Shown: positions 50,903 to 61,872 of the stretch, in pieces | Layout of the letters: each line of letters opens with the position of its first letter | Position numbering within the stretch: position 1 is the stretch's first letter | Source: Musa acuminata AAA Group | Taxonomy: Eukaryota > Streptophyta > Magnoliopsida > Zingiberales > Musaceae | Direction: 5' to 3' | Length of the DNA stretch: 64,000 nucleotides | Assembly: GCF_036884655.1 (NCBI RefSeq) | Contig: NC_088331.1 | Location: forward strand, 12,285,001-12,349,000 | Notes under the pieces: model-generated | The model's database searches: none | What the model was told of the DNA's origin: nothing | The model's input: the letters and a program-made list of their open reading frames with translations, nothing else | Translations under genes and position numbers: made by a program

Positions 50903-53900
50903 ATCTCCCCCTTTTTGATGATGACAACTAATTGATGACTAACGGAGTTAACCTTAACTCCCCGGAGTTTAACTAAACTCCCCCTATCAATATGCCATTG
51001 ATAGAACACTTGGATTATCCCAAATCCAAGTAACATTCATCACATGTTATGAAAAACATTTAAACTATCATGCAAATATAAAATATTTAATTCAATGCAT
51101 GAAGTCATCAATATACTTCTCCCCCTATGTCATCAACAAAAAGGAGAAGTAGCTCTAGCTATTTTAAAAGATATGTAAGTTTTTGCAACATAAAGCGAGA
51201 TTTTCATCACAACATATAAGCACAAAAGTATAGCAAGATTCTTAAGTTCAATCATGGCAATTCAACACTTGCTTCTTGTGCACGATTGCACTTTGCTTTT
51301 CTTTGCAATGTGCATGATAGTATTTCTTTGTAATATTCAAAATAGCAAATTGTACATCATGCTAGCTAGCATATTAAAGATGTTCAAGACAGTAAGTTTT
51401 TCTTCTCTTTTGAGAAGTGTTATTTTTGCTTCCTTTACAAAGTGCAAGCTAGCAAAGTATTTGAAAAAGTGAGCAAGTTTTGTAACATACAAGCTAGTAA
51501 AAATGTCAAAAGCAAATACAAGATAGCTTTCTTGTTGAAGTGTGTAAGCTATCGATTCTTACTTCCTATTGCAATGTGAAGGTTGCAAGTCTTGCTTCTT
51601 GAGATGGGCAAGACAATGATGTTCAAGAAGACAACTTTTGCTTCTTGAAATAAGCAAGTTAGCAATCTTTGCTACTTAAGATAGGCAAACAAGCAATCAA
51701 GTTTTTGCATCTTCTTGACTTGTGCAAGCAAGCTATCTCCCCCTTTGTCATTGTCAAAAAGAAGGGAAGACCCATTACATCAATTATGACAAAGGTAAGT
51801 ATCAATCTTAATTGTGCATCATCATATTTTCAAATTAGAATATGCACATTTTCAAAAACCTTATATTCATTCATGCATTATATTGAATAAATCGATCAAC
51901 ATTATAAGGATATCATACATGATACTAAAATTTTTAACTATTTGTCAACATTTTGATCATGATACCAAATATTCATCATTTAGAGTATTCATGATACAAA
52001 ACATTAAATCAATATTTATAATACATCATTTTAGCGACAACTCATAGTATTTTAAATCATGATTTACATCATATGTAATACATCACATCATAATTAGAAA
52101 GCACAAGTATTGCATATATCATTGCAAATCATAAATGTTTCATATCATGATGGTATCAATTTGTCAAATTATATCCTACCAAAAACTTATCCCCATTTGT
52201 ATTTCATGCATAATTTCACTTCATCACATTAGGAGTATCAAGAGGAATTAATTGGGTGATGAAATTAATATTTCACGAATACATGGAATTGTATAAAAAA
52301 TCATATCATAAGTGTTTCATACATTCATATCATCACATGAAGGAATATAAACAAAAATTAGTGATGAGATCTTACTTCATGAATACAATAAAATTCATAT
52401 AGCATATCATGGTTTATTAGAATTAGTCTTCCTTTTGGTGAATAGCAAAAAGAGTGGTAGGAGAGCAAGATCTCAATTCATGCATATCAAATATTCAATC
52501 ATCAAAATCATGAACCATCTAGAAAATTCTCCTCTTTAAATATTCAAAGAGAGAATCATGATGAACATTCTTGGTTTACATAAAGTTTCAAAACATAATT
52601 GTCAAGATTATGAATACTAAAAGACTATGAAACATTTCGACAAATCTCCTTTTAAATAGAAAAGAAAATGTTGATTCATAAAGGATTTCATGTTATGAAT
52701 TTCAAGAGATCAAGATCATGATTTCAATAAAAAATTATTTAAATTTAAATCATCAAAATCATTATCAAAATCCAAGAGATTCACAAAGATGATACAAATG
52801 GATTCATCAAAATCAATAAGATTGAGCAAAATAATTTTCAAGAATGTTATCCTCTTTTCGATTATTTCAAAACATATGATTTTGTTTCATTTATACCAAA
52901 TAAAAACATTTATCATGTTTAAAACCGAAAGAGTAAGATTTATTACAACAAAAATCAATAAGGTACTTTCATTATGGTAAAAATCAATGATCCATAAATC
53001 GTAAAAGATTCATCATCCATAATTTCGAAATTTATTAAGCATGATCATTAAGCATAACACTAAAACATGGTTTCAAAATGTTTAATATTTTCATGCATAT
53101 CAAATATTTTCAAATTCGAACATGCAAAATTTCAAAACTATATCTTCCATTTTTCATAAATAACTCAATCATCATTATGAGCATATTGTACATGATATTC
53201 AAGTCATAAATTATCAAGATGTCAAATAGAGTATGTTAATTTGAATGTATCATTTTTAGTGAATACCAAGAAGAATCACATCATGAAAGAATTTTGATTC
53301 ATGGAAAAATTTCATGTATCGAATATCGAGAAATCAAGATGAAAATATATATGTAAAAATATTACAAGTTGTATTCAAGAGAAAAATCATCATTTGTTTA
53401 CAACTCATTCAATTTTGTCAAATCAATATCATGATTTTGATATAACTCATTTCTAATTCAAATCATCAAACCAAAATCATTTTCAAGGGATTCATATAAA
53501 TCAACAAGATAGAGAAAAATAATTTTCAAGAAAAATGCTTTTCTCTTTTTAGTTATTTAAATTCACGTCATTTATGCTAGATAAAAAAGTGCATCAACAT
53601 TTAGGATCGAAAAATGAATTTTATCATAAAAACCATCAAGACCAATAAATCATAAAAATCATCATGTATAACTTTACAATCTCATGCATAAAATCATCAA
53701 ATCATAGCATCAAAACTTTCAATGGTTTCATTACAACATCAAGTAAGGTTTTATTGAACATAATTTTGAATGATTCTTATAGATATTTAAAATTTCTTTA
53801 GTTTTACTTTATATGATTGACTTTATATTAGCATGCTTCAAATTTTTGTTCTTATGTCAAAACTATACATCATGTTTGAAAACCAAAGATAAGGTTCATA

Positions 53901-54123
53901 AAAAATCATCAAGCCTTCCATTCAAAAGTCATGCATCGTCATTGAAAATCAATATGGAAATCGTCAAAATACAAATTCTTGCTTCTCAAGCACATATATA
54001 AGATTAATCTTACTAGGTGTATAAGCATTAGATTTATATTTAACATTTTACTGCATTAACATAACACATGCAATTTTCAAGAAAATTAATCCTAAACTAA
54101 ATTAAAAATAACTCAAGAAAGTA
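50903..54123 (-). other. polypurine tract and non-coding spacer of D
   Basis: The tract is at 50903-50917 (AAAAAGGGGGAGAT on minus). PPT-like hairpin modules CTTCTCC...GGAGAAG at 51117-51150, and CTCCCCCTTTGTCATTG...AAGAAGGGA at 51738-51769. GCTAGCAA-rich words run to about 51750, then 2.3 kb of ATCATGAT- and TTTCAAA-rich sequence. No gene: frames are short and without domains. Confidence 0.7.
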
Positions 54124-55044
54124 TTATGTAATTTCGAAATAAATTAGTGGGATTTTGATTACCTCATTGTTGTAAGAGGGTGTGGCATAGTTTGCCACCT
54201 CGCCTTTCTTGATTTTCTCCTCGTCTTCGGAAGAGCTCAATTCATCCCAACTTTTGTTCTTCTTGCGTTCAAAGCAAGTAGTTCCATTCTTTTTGCTTTT
54301 TAATTTTTGTTTCATTTGTAGTTTAAGTTCACCATCACTTGAGCTTATGCTCGAGTGGTCTTCATGTGTTCTATGTCCCAAATCCTTCCTATCATTTGGA
54401 AGGTTGTTCTCGAGTTTCTTTTTTGTCACATTGTTCATTTCGTAGGTCATTAGAGACCCAATAAGTTCTTCGAGAGGGAATGTTTTAAGGTCCTTGGCCT
54501 CTTGAATGGCCGTAACTTTTGGATCCCAACTTTTTGGAAGGGATCTTAAGATTTTAGTGACTAGTTCAAAATTAGAAAAACTTTTACCAAGAGCTTTGAG
54601 TCCATTGATGACATCCGTGAACCGGGTGTACATGTCTCCGATGGACTCACTTGGTTTCATCCGGAAAAGTTCGTAAGAATGCACAAGAATATTGATTTTG
54701 GACTCTTTCACTCGGCTAGTGCCTTTATGAGTGACCTCTAGAGTTCTCCAAATATCAAAAGCCGAGTCACACATCGAAACGCGATTAAATTCACTTTTGT
54801 CAAGTGCACAATATAAGGCATTCATAGCCTTTGCATTTAAAGAAAACATCTTCTTCTCCAAATCATTCCAATGGTTCATTGGGAGAGAAGACATTTCAAA
54901 TCCATTTTCGACTATGTCCCATAAATTCAAATCCAAAGAAAGTAAGAAAACTCTCATTCGAGTTTTCCAACAAGTGTAGTCCGTCCCATTGAAAAAGGGA
55001 GGACGAATGAGAGAGTGACCCTCTTGAAAGCCATAAAGAGCCAT
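54124..55044 (-). CDS. copia gag, UBN2 type, intact frame (element D)
   Basis: 306 codons from ATG 55044 (MALYGFQEGHSLIRPPFFNG), about 50 bases inside the primer site. The structural protein of the copia particle. Motifs: YTCWKTRMRVFLLSLDLNLW, FDIWRTLEVTHKGTSRVKES, DMYTRFTDVINGLKALGKSF and PLEELIGSLMTYEM. A Ser- and Asp-rich then Lys-rich tail follows (SSISSSDGELKL, RKKNKSWDELSSSEDEEK). No CCHC knuckle and no protease. It ends before the long spacer. It is the only undamaged gag of this family here, which fits the near-identical LTRs. It is homologous to the gags of E and F. Confidence 0.9.
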   Translation of the reverse strand: MALYGFQEGHSLIRPPFFNGTDYTCWKTRMRVFLLSLDLNLWDIVENGFEMSSLPMNHWNDLEKKMFSLNAKAMNALYCALDKSEFNRVSMCDSAFDIWRTLEVTHKGTSRVKESKINILVHSYELFRMKPSESIGDMYTRFTDVINGLKALGKSFSNFELVTKILRSLPKSWDPKVTAIQEAKDLKTFPLEELIGSLMTYEMNNVTKKKLENNLPNDRKDLGHRTHEDHSSISSSDGELKLQMKQKLKSKKNGTTCFERKKNKSWDELSSSEDEEKIKKGEVANYATPSYNNEVIKIPLIYFEIT

Positions 55045-55079
55045 TTCTATTTGGGTGTTAAACCAAAGTAGAAAACCGT

Positions 55080-55092
55080 GGCTCTGATACCA
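55080..55092 (-). other. primer binding site of D
   Basis: TGGTATCAGAGCC on minus, two bases inside the 5' LTR; a full match to the initiator-Met type. Confidence 0.88.
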
Positions 55093-55094
55093 AT

Positions 55095-56677
55095 TGTTAG
55101 GATCGGAGTGGCACTAAGAGGGGGGGGTGAATTAGTGCAGCGGATTAAAACGTTGATTTCGACAAATTTTTCGTACGATAAGAACGGAACTTGAAAAGCT
55201 TAACTTGAAAGCGTATTCTTAAAGTTGCGCAGCAAAGGTAATGATGAAACAAAGCAAGTAAGAAGATTTGCAGTAATGTAAATGACAATAAGAAATGCAA
55301 ACCAGAGATTACGCCGTTTTTAAAGTGGTTCGGTCAAGTGACCTACATCCACTTGCGAGGCCCCTCTTCGATGAGGCTTCCACCTTCCACTAGCAAATCT
55401 CTTGAAAGTGAAGGGTGAATACCCCTCTTACAACTTTTACAAGCGGTTCACTCTCTTACAGATTTTCAACAAGAAAGAAGGAGGTGAACACTAGCAAATT
55501 GAAAACAAGACAAGCTAACACTTTTCTAAGGCTTTTCTCTCAAACACTTGCTGCTCAAAAAGTTGTTCTCTCAGCTGAGATTTGAGGGGTATTTATAGGC
55601 CTCAAGAGGATTCAAATTTGGGCTTCAAAATTTGAATTCTCTTTGGGTTCCCGCTGTTGGAGGTGCCACCGCCCAGCCAAGCGGTGCCACCGCCCAGGGC
55701 TCGGGTGCTGGGCGGTGCCACCGCCCAGCCAGGAGGTGTCACCGCCCAGCTCTCGGGTGTTGGGCGGTGCCACCGCCCAGCTAGGCGGTGCCACCGCCTA
55801 CAGTGTTTTCAGCCCGACTACAGTGTTTTCAGCCACTAGTTGGGCTTCAATCTTGGCTCTCTAGTTCGCTGGTTTAGCTTAATTTTTAGCCTAAACCAAC
55901 TCTGACTTTGGGCCCAGTTGGCCCCTAACCAGGATATAGGATTATCTCTTAATCCTAATCCTAATTACAAGTGGACTACATAACCAAAACACATCCTAAG
56001 CAAATTTTCAACCGCGAACGTCGAGTCTTGTTCTGGCGAGCTTTCCGACGAACTTTCTGCTGACGGGCTTCTAGCAAGCTCCCGAACTTGTGATGACTTT
56101 AATGAGTAGCCGAGCCTTCTCGGTGATCTCCGTGAACCTCCGACGATCTCTTCGGCGAACTTCCGAAAATTCCGACAAGTTCCCGATTTCTTCTCGGTTG
56201 GTTCTGGTAGCATCTCCGACGATTCTTCGGACTCTTAAACGTCCATCGAACTTGACTCCGGTATTCTCGCTTTGTGTTTTCTGGTTATCGTAGTTAATCC
56301 TGCACACACAAGCAAACACTCTACTCCGATCTAGACAATTATTATAACGCAAATTGACATTCTGTTGCCCGGCACGTCATTGGTTGGCGCTTCATCCGAT
56401 TCTTCGGTGCATCGTCTTCTCTTGCGGCTTGTTGCCCAATCGACGGTTGACCTCCGCAACCCCGATATCCTTGGCGCAATTTCGCTCTCCTTGGCCCGAT
56501 GCCCGACGCCCGAAGCCTTCTGCCATCCAATATCCTGACGTGATCTCCTCCGACGCAACGTCAATTCCTCCTGCGTTAATTGTCTAATCCTAATCGAGTA
56601 GACCTGTATCACTCAAAATGTAGTCAAACATTTAAACACAATCAATTAGTTTCATCATCAAAATCCGAGATTCAACA
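55095..56677 (-). repeat. 5' LTR of D
   Basis: As 49341-50902 but with six GC palindrome units, the extra one at about 55671-55691. TATA on minus at 55590-55597. R-region hairpin at 55323-55354. Confidence 0.92.
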
Positions 56678-58223
56678 ATAGGTGCCTACCAAGCCAATCA
56701 CGTGAGTGATGGCACGTGTGACTTGATACAAAATCTTTTTGCTTGTTATATTTTGACATATATCACTTCATAACTATTACATATATGCATATATATATTG
56801 TGATGTCCTTGGATTTGTGCAATGGGAATCGGATCGTGATGAGATCACCATAATAAGATCGATTCACCTTTAAACACAGACCCTAAATAATCCCGGTCAC
56901 AGGTTACTCGAGAGGGACATCGTGATAACCGGACAGACTGGTGTGCTGTATACCCATCCATATGATGGATGCAGCTGGTCTCATAGCTGCTCGTGTAGGG
57001 ACACTAGGGATACAGTACAAGTGCTCATTGGAGAATGAGTTCACTGATTGATCCGCTTACGGAATGCTGGATGGTTGATGATGCCTTATTGTCAAACAAC
57101 GATTCCGTAGTCCTAGTGGTGTATCTGGTCCTTAGACTTGAGATACCAAGGATGTCCTATATGAGTGCTCCACTCTTTGATACCAGACTTATAGGTTTGG
57201 TTGTCCCAAATCTAGTACAGTTGGTCATTGGGAGTGGTAGTCGACCTTACGAGGGCTATTGAGTGTCGATAGAGGATCATCCACTCTCGGCATCATGAGA
57301 GGAATATCCCATGTGTTCTTGCTCAGAAAAATCCCTGGCCAGGGTCATTCGGGTTGAGAGAGAAAGAGTTGTCTAAGAGAATCCATTAGAGCAAGACTCG
57401 AGTAGAAACCATATGGGTCTGATAGCACCATGCTCGATATATGGTCTTAGGGATATTAGATAGATGAGGGACTATAAGTACACAGTAATTGAGGACAGAC
57501 AGGTCCAATGGATTGTATTCCCCTATATCGTTTGGGGACTACGGTGTAGTGGCCTAGTTCGTCCGTAGTCGATGAGTCAAGTGAATTATTATAGAGATAA
57601 TAATTCACTGAGTTAGGAGTTCTGATAGGTATGACTCACGACCAGCTCGATATTGGGCCTAGAGGGTCACACACATATGGTAGGCATTACGATGAGTAGA
57701 TGTTCGGATATGAGATATCCGACGGAGCCCTTGTCTTATTGGATGCAGATCCAATACCCACTAGGGGAGGACCCATTAGGGTTTGACAAGGGACCTCTAT
57801 AAATAGGAGGGATTCAAAGCCTCATAGGCTAGAGCTTTTGCTTGCCTCTCCTATTCTTCTCCCCTCTCCACCTTAGAGCAAACATGGAGTTTTGAAGAGC
57901 CTTTGCTTGCCTCTCCTATTCTCCTCCCCCTCTCCACCTCAAAGCAGGCCTGGAGTTTTGAGGAGCGTCATCGTAGCCCTATTGTGTGGATCACTACTAG
58001 AGAGGAGGACGCTTGACCTCCTTCACCCTCTCTTGAAGATCTGCAAGGAAATAGGGATATACGATCTCCCTAGGTAACACAATCTACTCTATACGTAGTT
58101 TTAAGTTTTGTGGATTTTCTGCGCCAATCTTCGCACGACGACGAACATCTCTTTGGGAATCTAGGATTTTGTTTTCTTGTTCTTTCGCTGCGATTGTGAT
58201 GTCGCCCTCAAGATTTCCCAACA
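56678..58223 (+). repeat. 3' LTR of C, main part
   Basis: Starts with the D target duplication ATAGG and continues TGCCTACCAAGCCAATCACG. TATA box TATAAATA at 57798-57805. It ends GATTTCCCAACA at 58223 and is followed by the CTCCC target copy. Confidence 0.9.
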
Positions 58224-58490
58224 CTCCCCCTTTGTCATCAACAAAAAGGAGAAGTCCAACTATTCTTGTGTTTGTGATATAAGTTCAACTCATTGCATGA
58301 AAAATATAATATCAAGTTTTATCATCATGCAGTTTTGAGCTAGAAAATTTAGCAAGTGTTACATCATACTTAGAACATTCAAGCTATCAAGTTTTAGATA
58401 TGCAAGTTTTACAACATACAAGATAGCACTTTTGCTTCTTTTGAGATAACAACTTCTACATCATGCAAGCTAGCAACTTCTACATCATAA
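58224..58490 (-). other. spacer of H, right part
   Basis: CTCCCCCTTTGTCATCAACA and AGGAGAAGTCCAACTATTC match the I spacer from 62090, so H resumes after C. It ends in TACATCAT near 58490, where unrelated sequence begins. No gene. Confidence 0.68.
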
Positions 58491-59452
58491 AAATTTTGTA
58501 GAGATTTGGATAGAAAAAATGTAGTATTAAGACCAAACAAGCAATGCTATGCGGTTGAAATTTTACAGTGCAAATTTTTAAATATAGCAGATTATACGTG
58601 AAAGATCAATGGTTTATATTGAGAATTTTTTAATAAAACTAAATGAAAATATGCTGTTAAGAAGTGTCAAAGCTATTATAAAAAATTCATAGAGATTTGG
58701 ATAGAAAAAATGCAGTAGCAAGATCAAACAAACTGTGCTATGCGGCTGGAATTCTGCAATGTATCTTTCATCGTAGAGATGAAAATTTTACGACGAAAAG
58801 TTTATGCAGCAATATAGGGACAATTATTTTTTTGGATTTTCAAATAAGGATAACTAAATTACAACAATAGTAAGGTAGGAAACCAGAACCTGTTGCAATT
58901 CACGGGGAGATCAAATGATGATTTGCGATGATAGAGATGACGGCGGAATTTGGCGACGATCTTTTAAGCAATTGTGGGAATTGCTTTGGGCGACTGTGGG
59001 GGCTGATGGATGGCTATAGAAGGGCAACGAGATGCCAAGAATGCTACTCTGATACCAGGTGATAGAACCCTTACAGATTCTAAACTTGGGTTGATCTCTT
59101 TAGGGGATCGGCCTCCTTGGAACTCTATAGGGGTTCCTCCCTCCAAGTTGCTGCTCAAAGGCTACAGAAAAGATTCATCTATTGCTTATGAAAAGAGGAG
59201 GAATACATGACTATTTATAGGGCTTCTAAACCCTAACTCATAATAGGACTCATACTTAAGACTCCTACTTCTAACCAACTCCTAATAGGACTCCTACTCA
59301 AGACTCATATTCCTTTATAACTCCTAATTCTTCTCTAAGAAGCAACCTCCTAACCCTAGTCGGCTTCTTCACCTCTTTAATAGAGGTCGGCTTAGGTAGG
59401 TTTTACATGAATATCCCTCTCAATTAGGACTCTTCAAGCTAGAGTCCTAACA
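58491..59452 (-). mobile_element. truncated LTR retrotransposon J: leader plus 5' LTR
   Basis: A 393-bp LTR-like block 59060-59452 (TGATAGAACCC to GAGTCCTAACA) with a TATA box on minus at about 59213-59220. To its left, TGGTATCAGAGTAGC on minus (59043-59057) is the primer site. The leader 58491-59042 contains a diverged repeat of about 75 bp (58498-58570 and 58686-58760). LTR ends and CTTTAGGGGATCGGCCTCC-like words recall the G family, so a gypsy-type relative is likely. No coding part remains. Confidence 0.7.
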
Positions 59453-60285
59453 CACACGTTGACAAGCCACCCTCATTAAATGCTTCTACTATACGGGGTA
59501 AGAGTGGGGCTTCACGAGCACCCGTTCATGCTACCAAGCACTCATGATATAAAGGCCGAGCCTCGGGCTAAGAAGGGGCAAGTGAGCAAGAGTTCTTCAC
59601 TCTCTCACTTATATTATTAATCGCCCTCTTCATCTCTCTAGCTTAGGTATCAGAGAGGTCGATTCGGGATGACCCTAGTATAGATTTATTGTGCAAGACT
59701 CCCGGCATCATCCGGAGATGCAACTAAGAGACGACGCAACAACAAGGACGACCCAACTCTCTAACCTGACTCTACTATATGAGGTTGGACCGCCCTCGGT
59801 GAACCACCTCCTCCAATGGGCTCCTCACACAAGATCGTCACACCAACCCTTTATGTTAGCAAAAAGAAGTCATCATGAAGGACATGCACTTTCGGTAGTG
59901 GATCAATTGGGTTTACTCACCGGTCGATGACTTCTGTGTGTTAACCGTTCATAATATTTTTTGGTCCGATTCAATTTTAATAACTACAATATTTGGTACT
60001 TTTTATCTCATTATATGTATTTTTAATCAAAAGAACTAATGTTAATCATGGCTAAAAGTAATGATAATATATGAAAAATATTAATATTAGAAAAAATATG
60101 TATGCCTATTTAAAATTTACAAATATTTGCAAATGTGTCAAGGATATACATGTAAAGTATATCGTTCGATAAGAAGGAAGAAGTGTCGCACCATGGTAGG
60201 TTGAATAATCGTAGATATAGAAAAACTCTGAAGAAAAAAAAAAAGAATTTAAGGTATACAAGAGATTTTATTCTTTATTTAATTT
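59453..60285. other. unclassified stretch, possibly part of another LTR element
   Basis: 59453-59940 has mid GC content with a TATA-like ATATAAAGGCCGAGCCTCGG near 59550-59570, a CTCTCTCACTT block and a GTATCAGAGAGG phrase near 59647. 59941-60285 is AT-rich. The 79-codon frame at 59691-59930 shows no domain I recognise. I cannot assign a family. Confidence 0.35.
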
Positions 60286-61872
60286 TGTTAGGATCGGAGC
60301 GGCACTAAGAGGGGGGGTGAATTAGTGCAGCGGTGAAGTGCGATAAACTTTTCACGATTTAAACACTTTTCGGAAACTTCGTACGATAAAAGTAACGTTT
60401 TCGTTTAAAACCGTTTCGATTGCGTTTTAACTTGAAGAGATAAGTAAGACGGAGATAAAGCAGTATAGCATTAAAGTGCAAATGGTTTGCAGTAATATAA
60501 ATGACAATAAGTAAATGCAAACCAGAGATTACGCCGATTTTACAGTGGTTCGGTCAAATGACCTACATCCACTTGTGAGGCCCCTCTTCGATGAGGCTCC
60601 CACCTTCCACTAGCAAATCTCTTGAAAGGGAAGGGTAAATACCCCTCTTACAACTTTTACAAGCGATTCACTCTCTTACAGATTTTCAGCAAGAAAGAAG
60701 GAGGTGAACACTAGCAAATTGAAAACAAGAAAGGCAAAGACTCTTCTAAGACTTTTCTCTCAATCACTTGCTGCTCAAAGAGTTGTGTTCTCAGCTGAGA
60801 CTTGAGGGGTATTTATAGGCCTCAAGAGGATTCAAATTTGGGCTCCAAAAATTTGAATTCTCTTATGTTCCCGATGCTGGCGGTGGCACCGCCCAGCCAA
60901 GCGGTGCCACCGCCCAGCGCTCGGGTACTGGGCGGTGCCACCACCCAGCCTAGGCGGTGCCACCGCCTAGGCCAAACCAGCTCATTGGTTGGGCTCCAAA
61001 CTTGGCCCAAACCAGTCCGAACTCGGGCCCAATTAGCCCCTACTTGGTTTATAGGATTAACACCTAATCCTAACCCTAATTAACATGCTAACTACGAATT
61101 TAAAGACATTTTCTAAGCTATTACAAAGTCCGTAACTCAAGACTTCTTCCGGCGAGCTTTCGACGAACTTCCGACGGTCTTCCGATAAACTCTCGGAAAC
61201 CATTCTGCGGACTCCCGGCAAGCTCCTAGACTTCACGATTTGATCTTGGCGAGTTCCAACGAGCTTCTTCGGCAAGCTCCGATCTTTCTCGGCAAGCTCC
61301 GCGAACTTCCAACGAACCTTCTGGCGAGCTTCCAAAAAACCCTTCGGCAAGCTCCCTACTCATTCTCGGCTAGTTCCGGCAGCATTCCCAACGAACCTTC
61401 GGACTTTCGTCGAACTCTTGAACTCGCAATGAATCCTTCGTGCTTGACTCTGACACTTTGTTTTTCTTTATGTCTTCGTCGTTATTGTAGTTAATCCTGC
61501 ACACACAAGCAAAAACTCTACTCCGATCTAGACAATTATTATAAAGCGAATTGACATTCTGTTGCCCGGCACGTCATTGGTTGGCGCTTCGTCCGATTCT
61601 TCGGCGCATCTTCCTCTCTTGCGGCTTGTTGCCCAATCGGCGGTTGACCTCCGCAACGCCGATATCCTTGGCGCAATTCCGCTCTTGGCCCGATGCCCGA
61701 CGTCCGAAGCCTTCTGCCATCCAATATCCTAACGTGATCTCCTCCGGCACAACGTCAATTCCTCCTACCTTAATTGTCTAATCCTGATCGAGTAGACCTG
61801 CATAACTCAAAATGCAGTTAAACATAAACATAATTATCAATTGGTTTCATCATCAAAATACGAGATTCAATA
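60286..61872 (-). repeat. 3' LTR of gag-only copia element I
   Basis: 1,587 bp, TGTTAGGATCGGAGCGGCAC to GAGATTCAATA (terminal CA changed to TA). TATA on minus at 60810-60817. Four GC palindromes at about 60879-60969. R-region hairpin at 60543-60575. Same family as the LTRs of E and D. Confidence 0.87.

Larger units (their letters stand above)
49341..56677 (-). mobile_element. young non-autonomous Ty1/copia element D (gag only)
   Basis: LTRs 49341-50902 (1,562 bp) and 55095-56677 (1,583 bp), with perfect target duplication ATAGG at 49336-49340 and 56678-56682. The internal 4.2 kb holds an intact-looking gag (54124-55044) and a 3.2 kb spacer, with no protease, integrase or RT. By eye the LTRs differ at about four positions and by one extra 21-bp palindrome unit, so the insertion is recent. 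It needs enzymes from another element; F-like copia is the natural candidate. Confidence 0.93.
38473..58223 (+). mobile_element. Ty1/copia element C (B family), plus strand, with G3 and D inside its LTRs
   Basis: 5' LTR 38473-39729 plus 43430-43729, primer site 43731-43743, leader, gag-pol 45660-49300, tract 49317-49327, 3' LTR 49328-49340 plus 56683-58223. With the insertions set aside the LTRs are about 1,557 and 1,554 bp. The inverted orientation relative to B shows an independent insertion. C is more decayed: start codon loss, several stops, an internal deletion, and changes at catalytic residues of protease, integrase and RNase H. Confidence 0.9.
36636..58490 (-). mobile_element. Ty1/copia element H (F-like LTR), interrupted by C
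   Basis: 3' LTR 36636-38264, tract and spacer 38265-38472, then element C, then spacer again at 58224 to about 58490, where it joins unrelated sequence. The insertion of C has left CTCTC (38468-38472) against CTCCC (58224-58228). No gag or pol of H is in the window, so its class rests on the LTR and the spacer. Confidence 0.75.
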
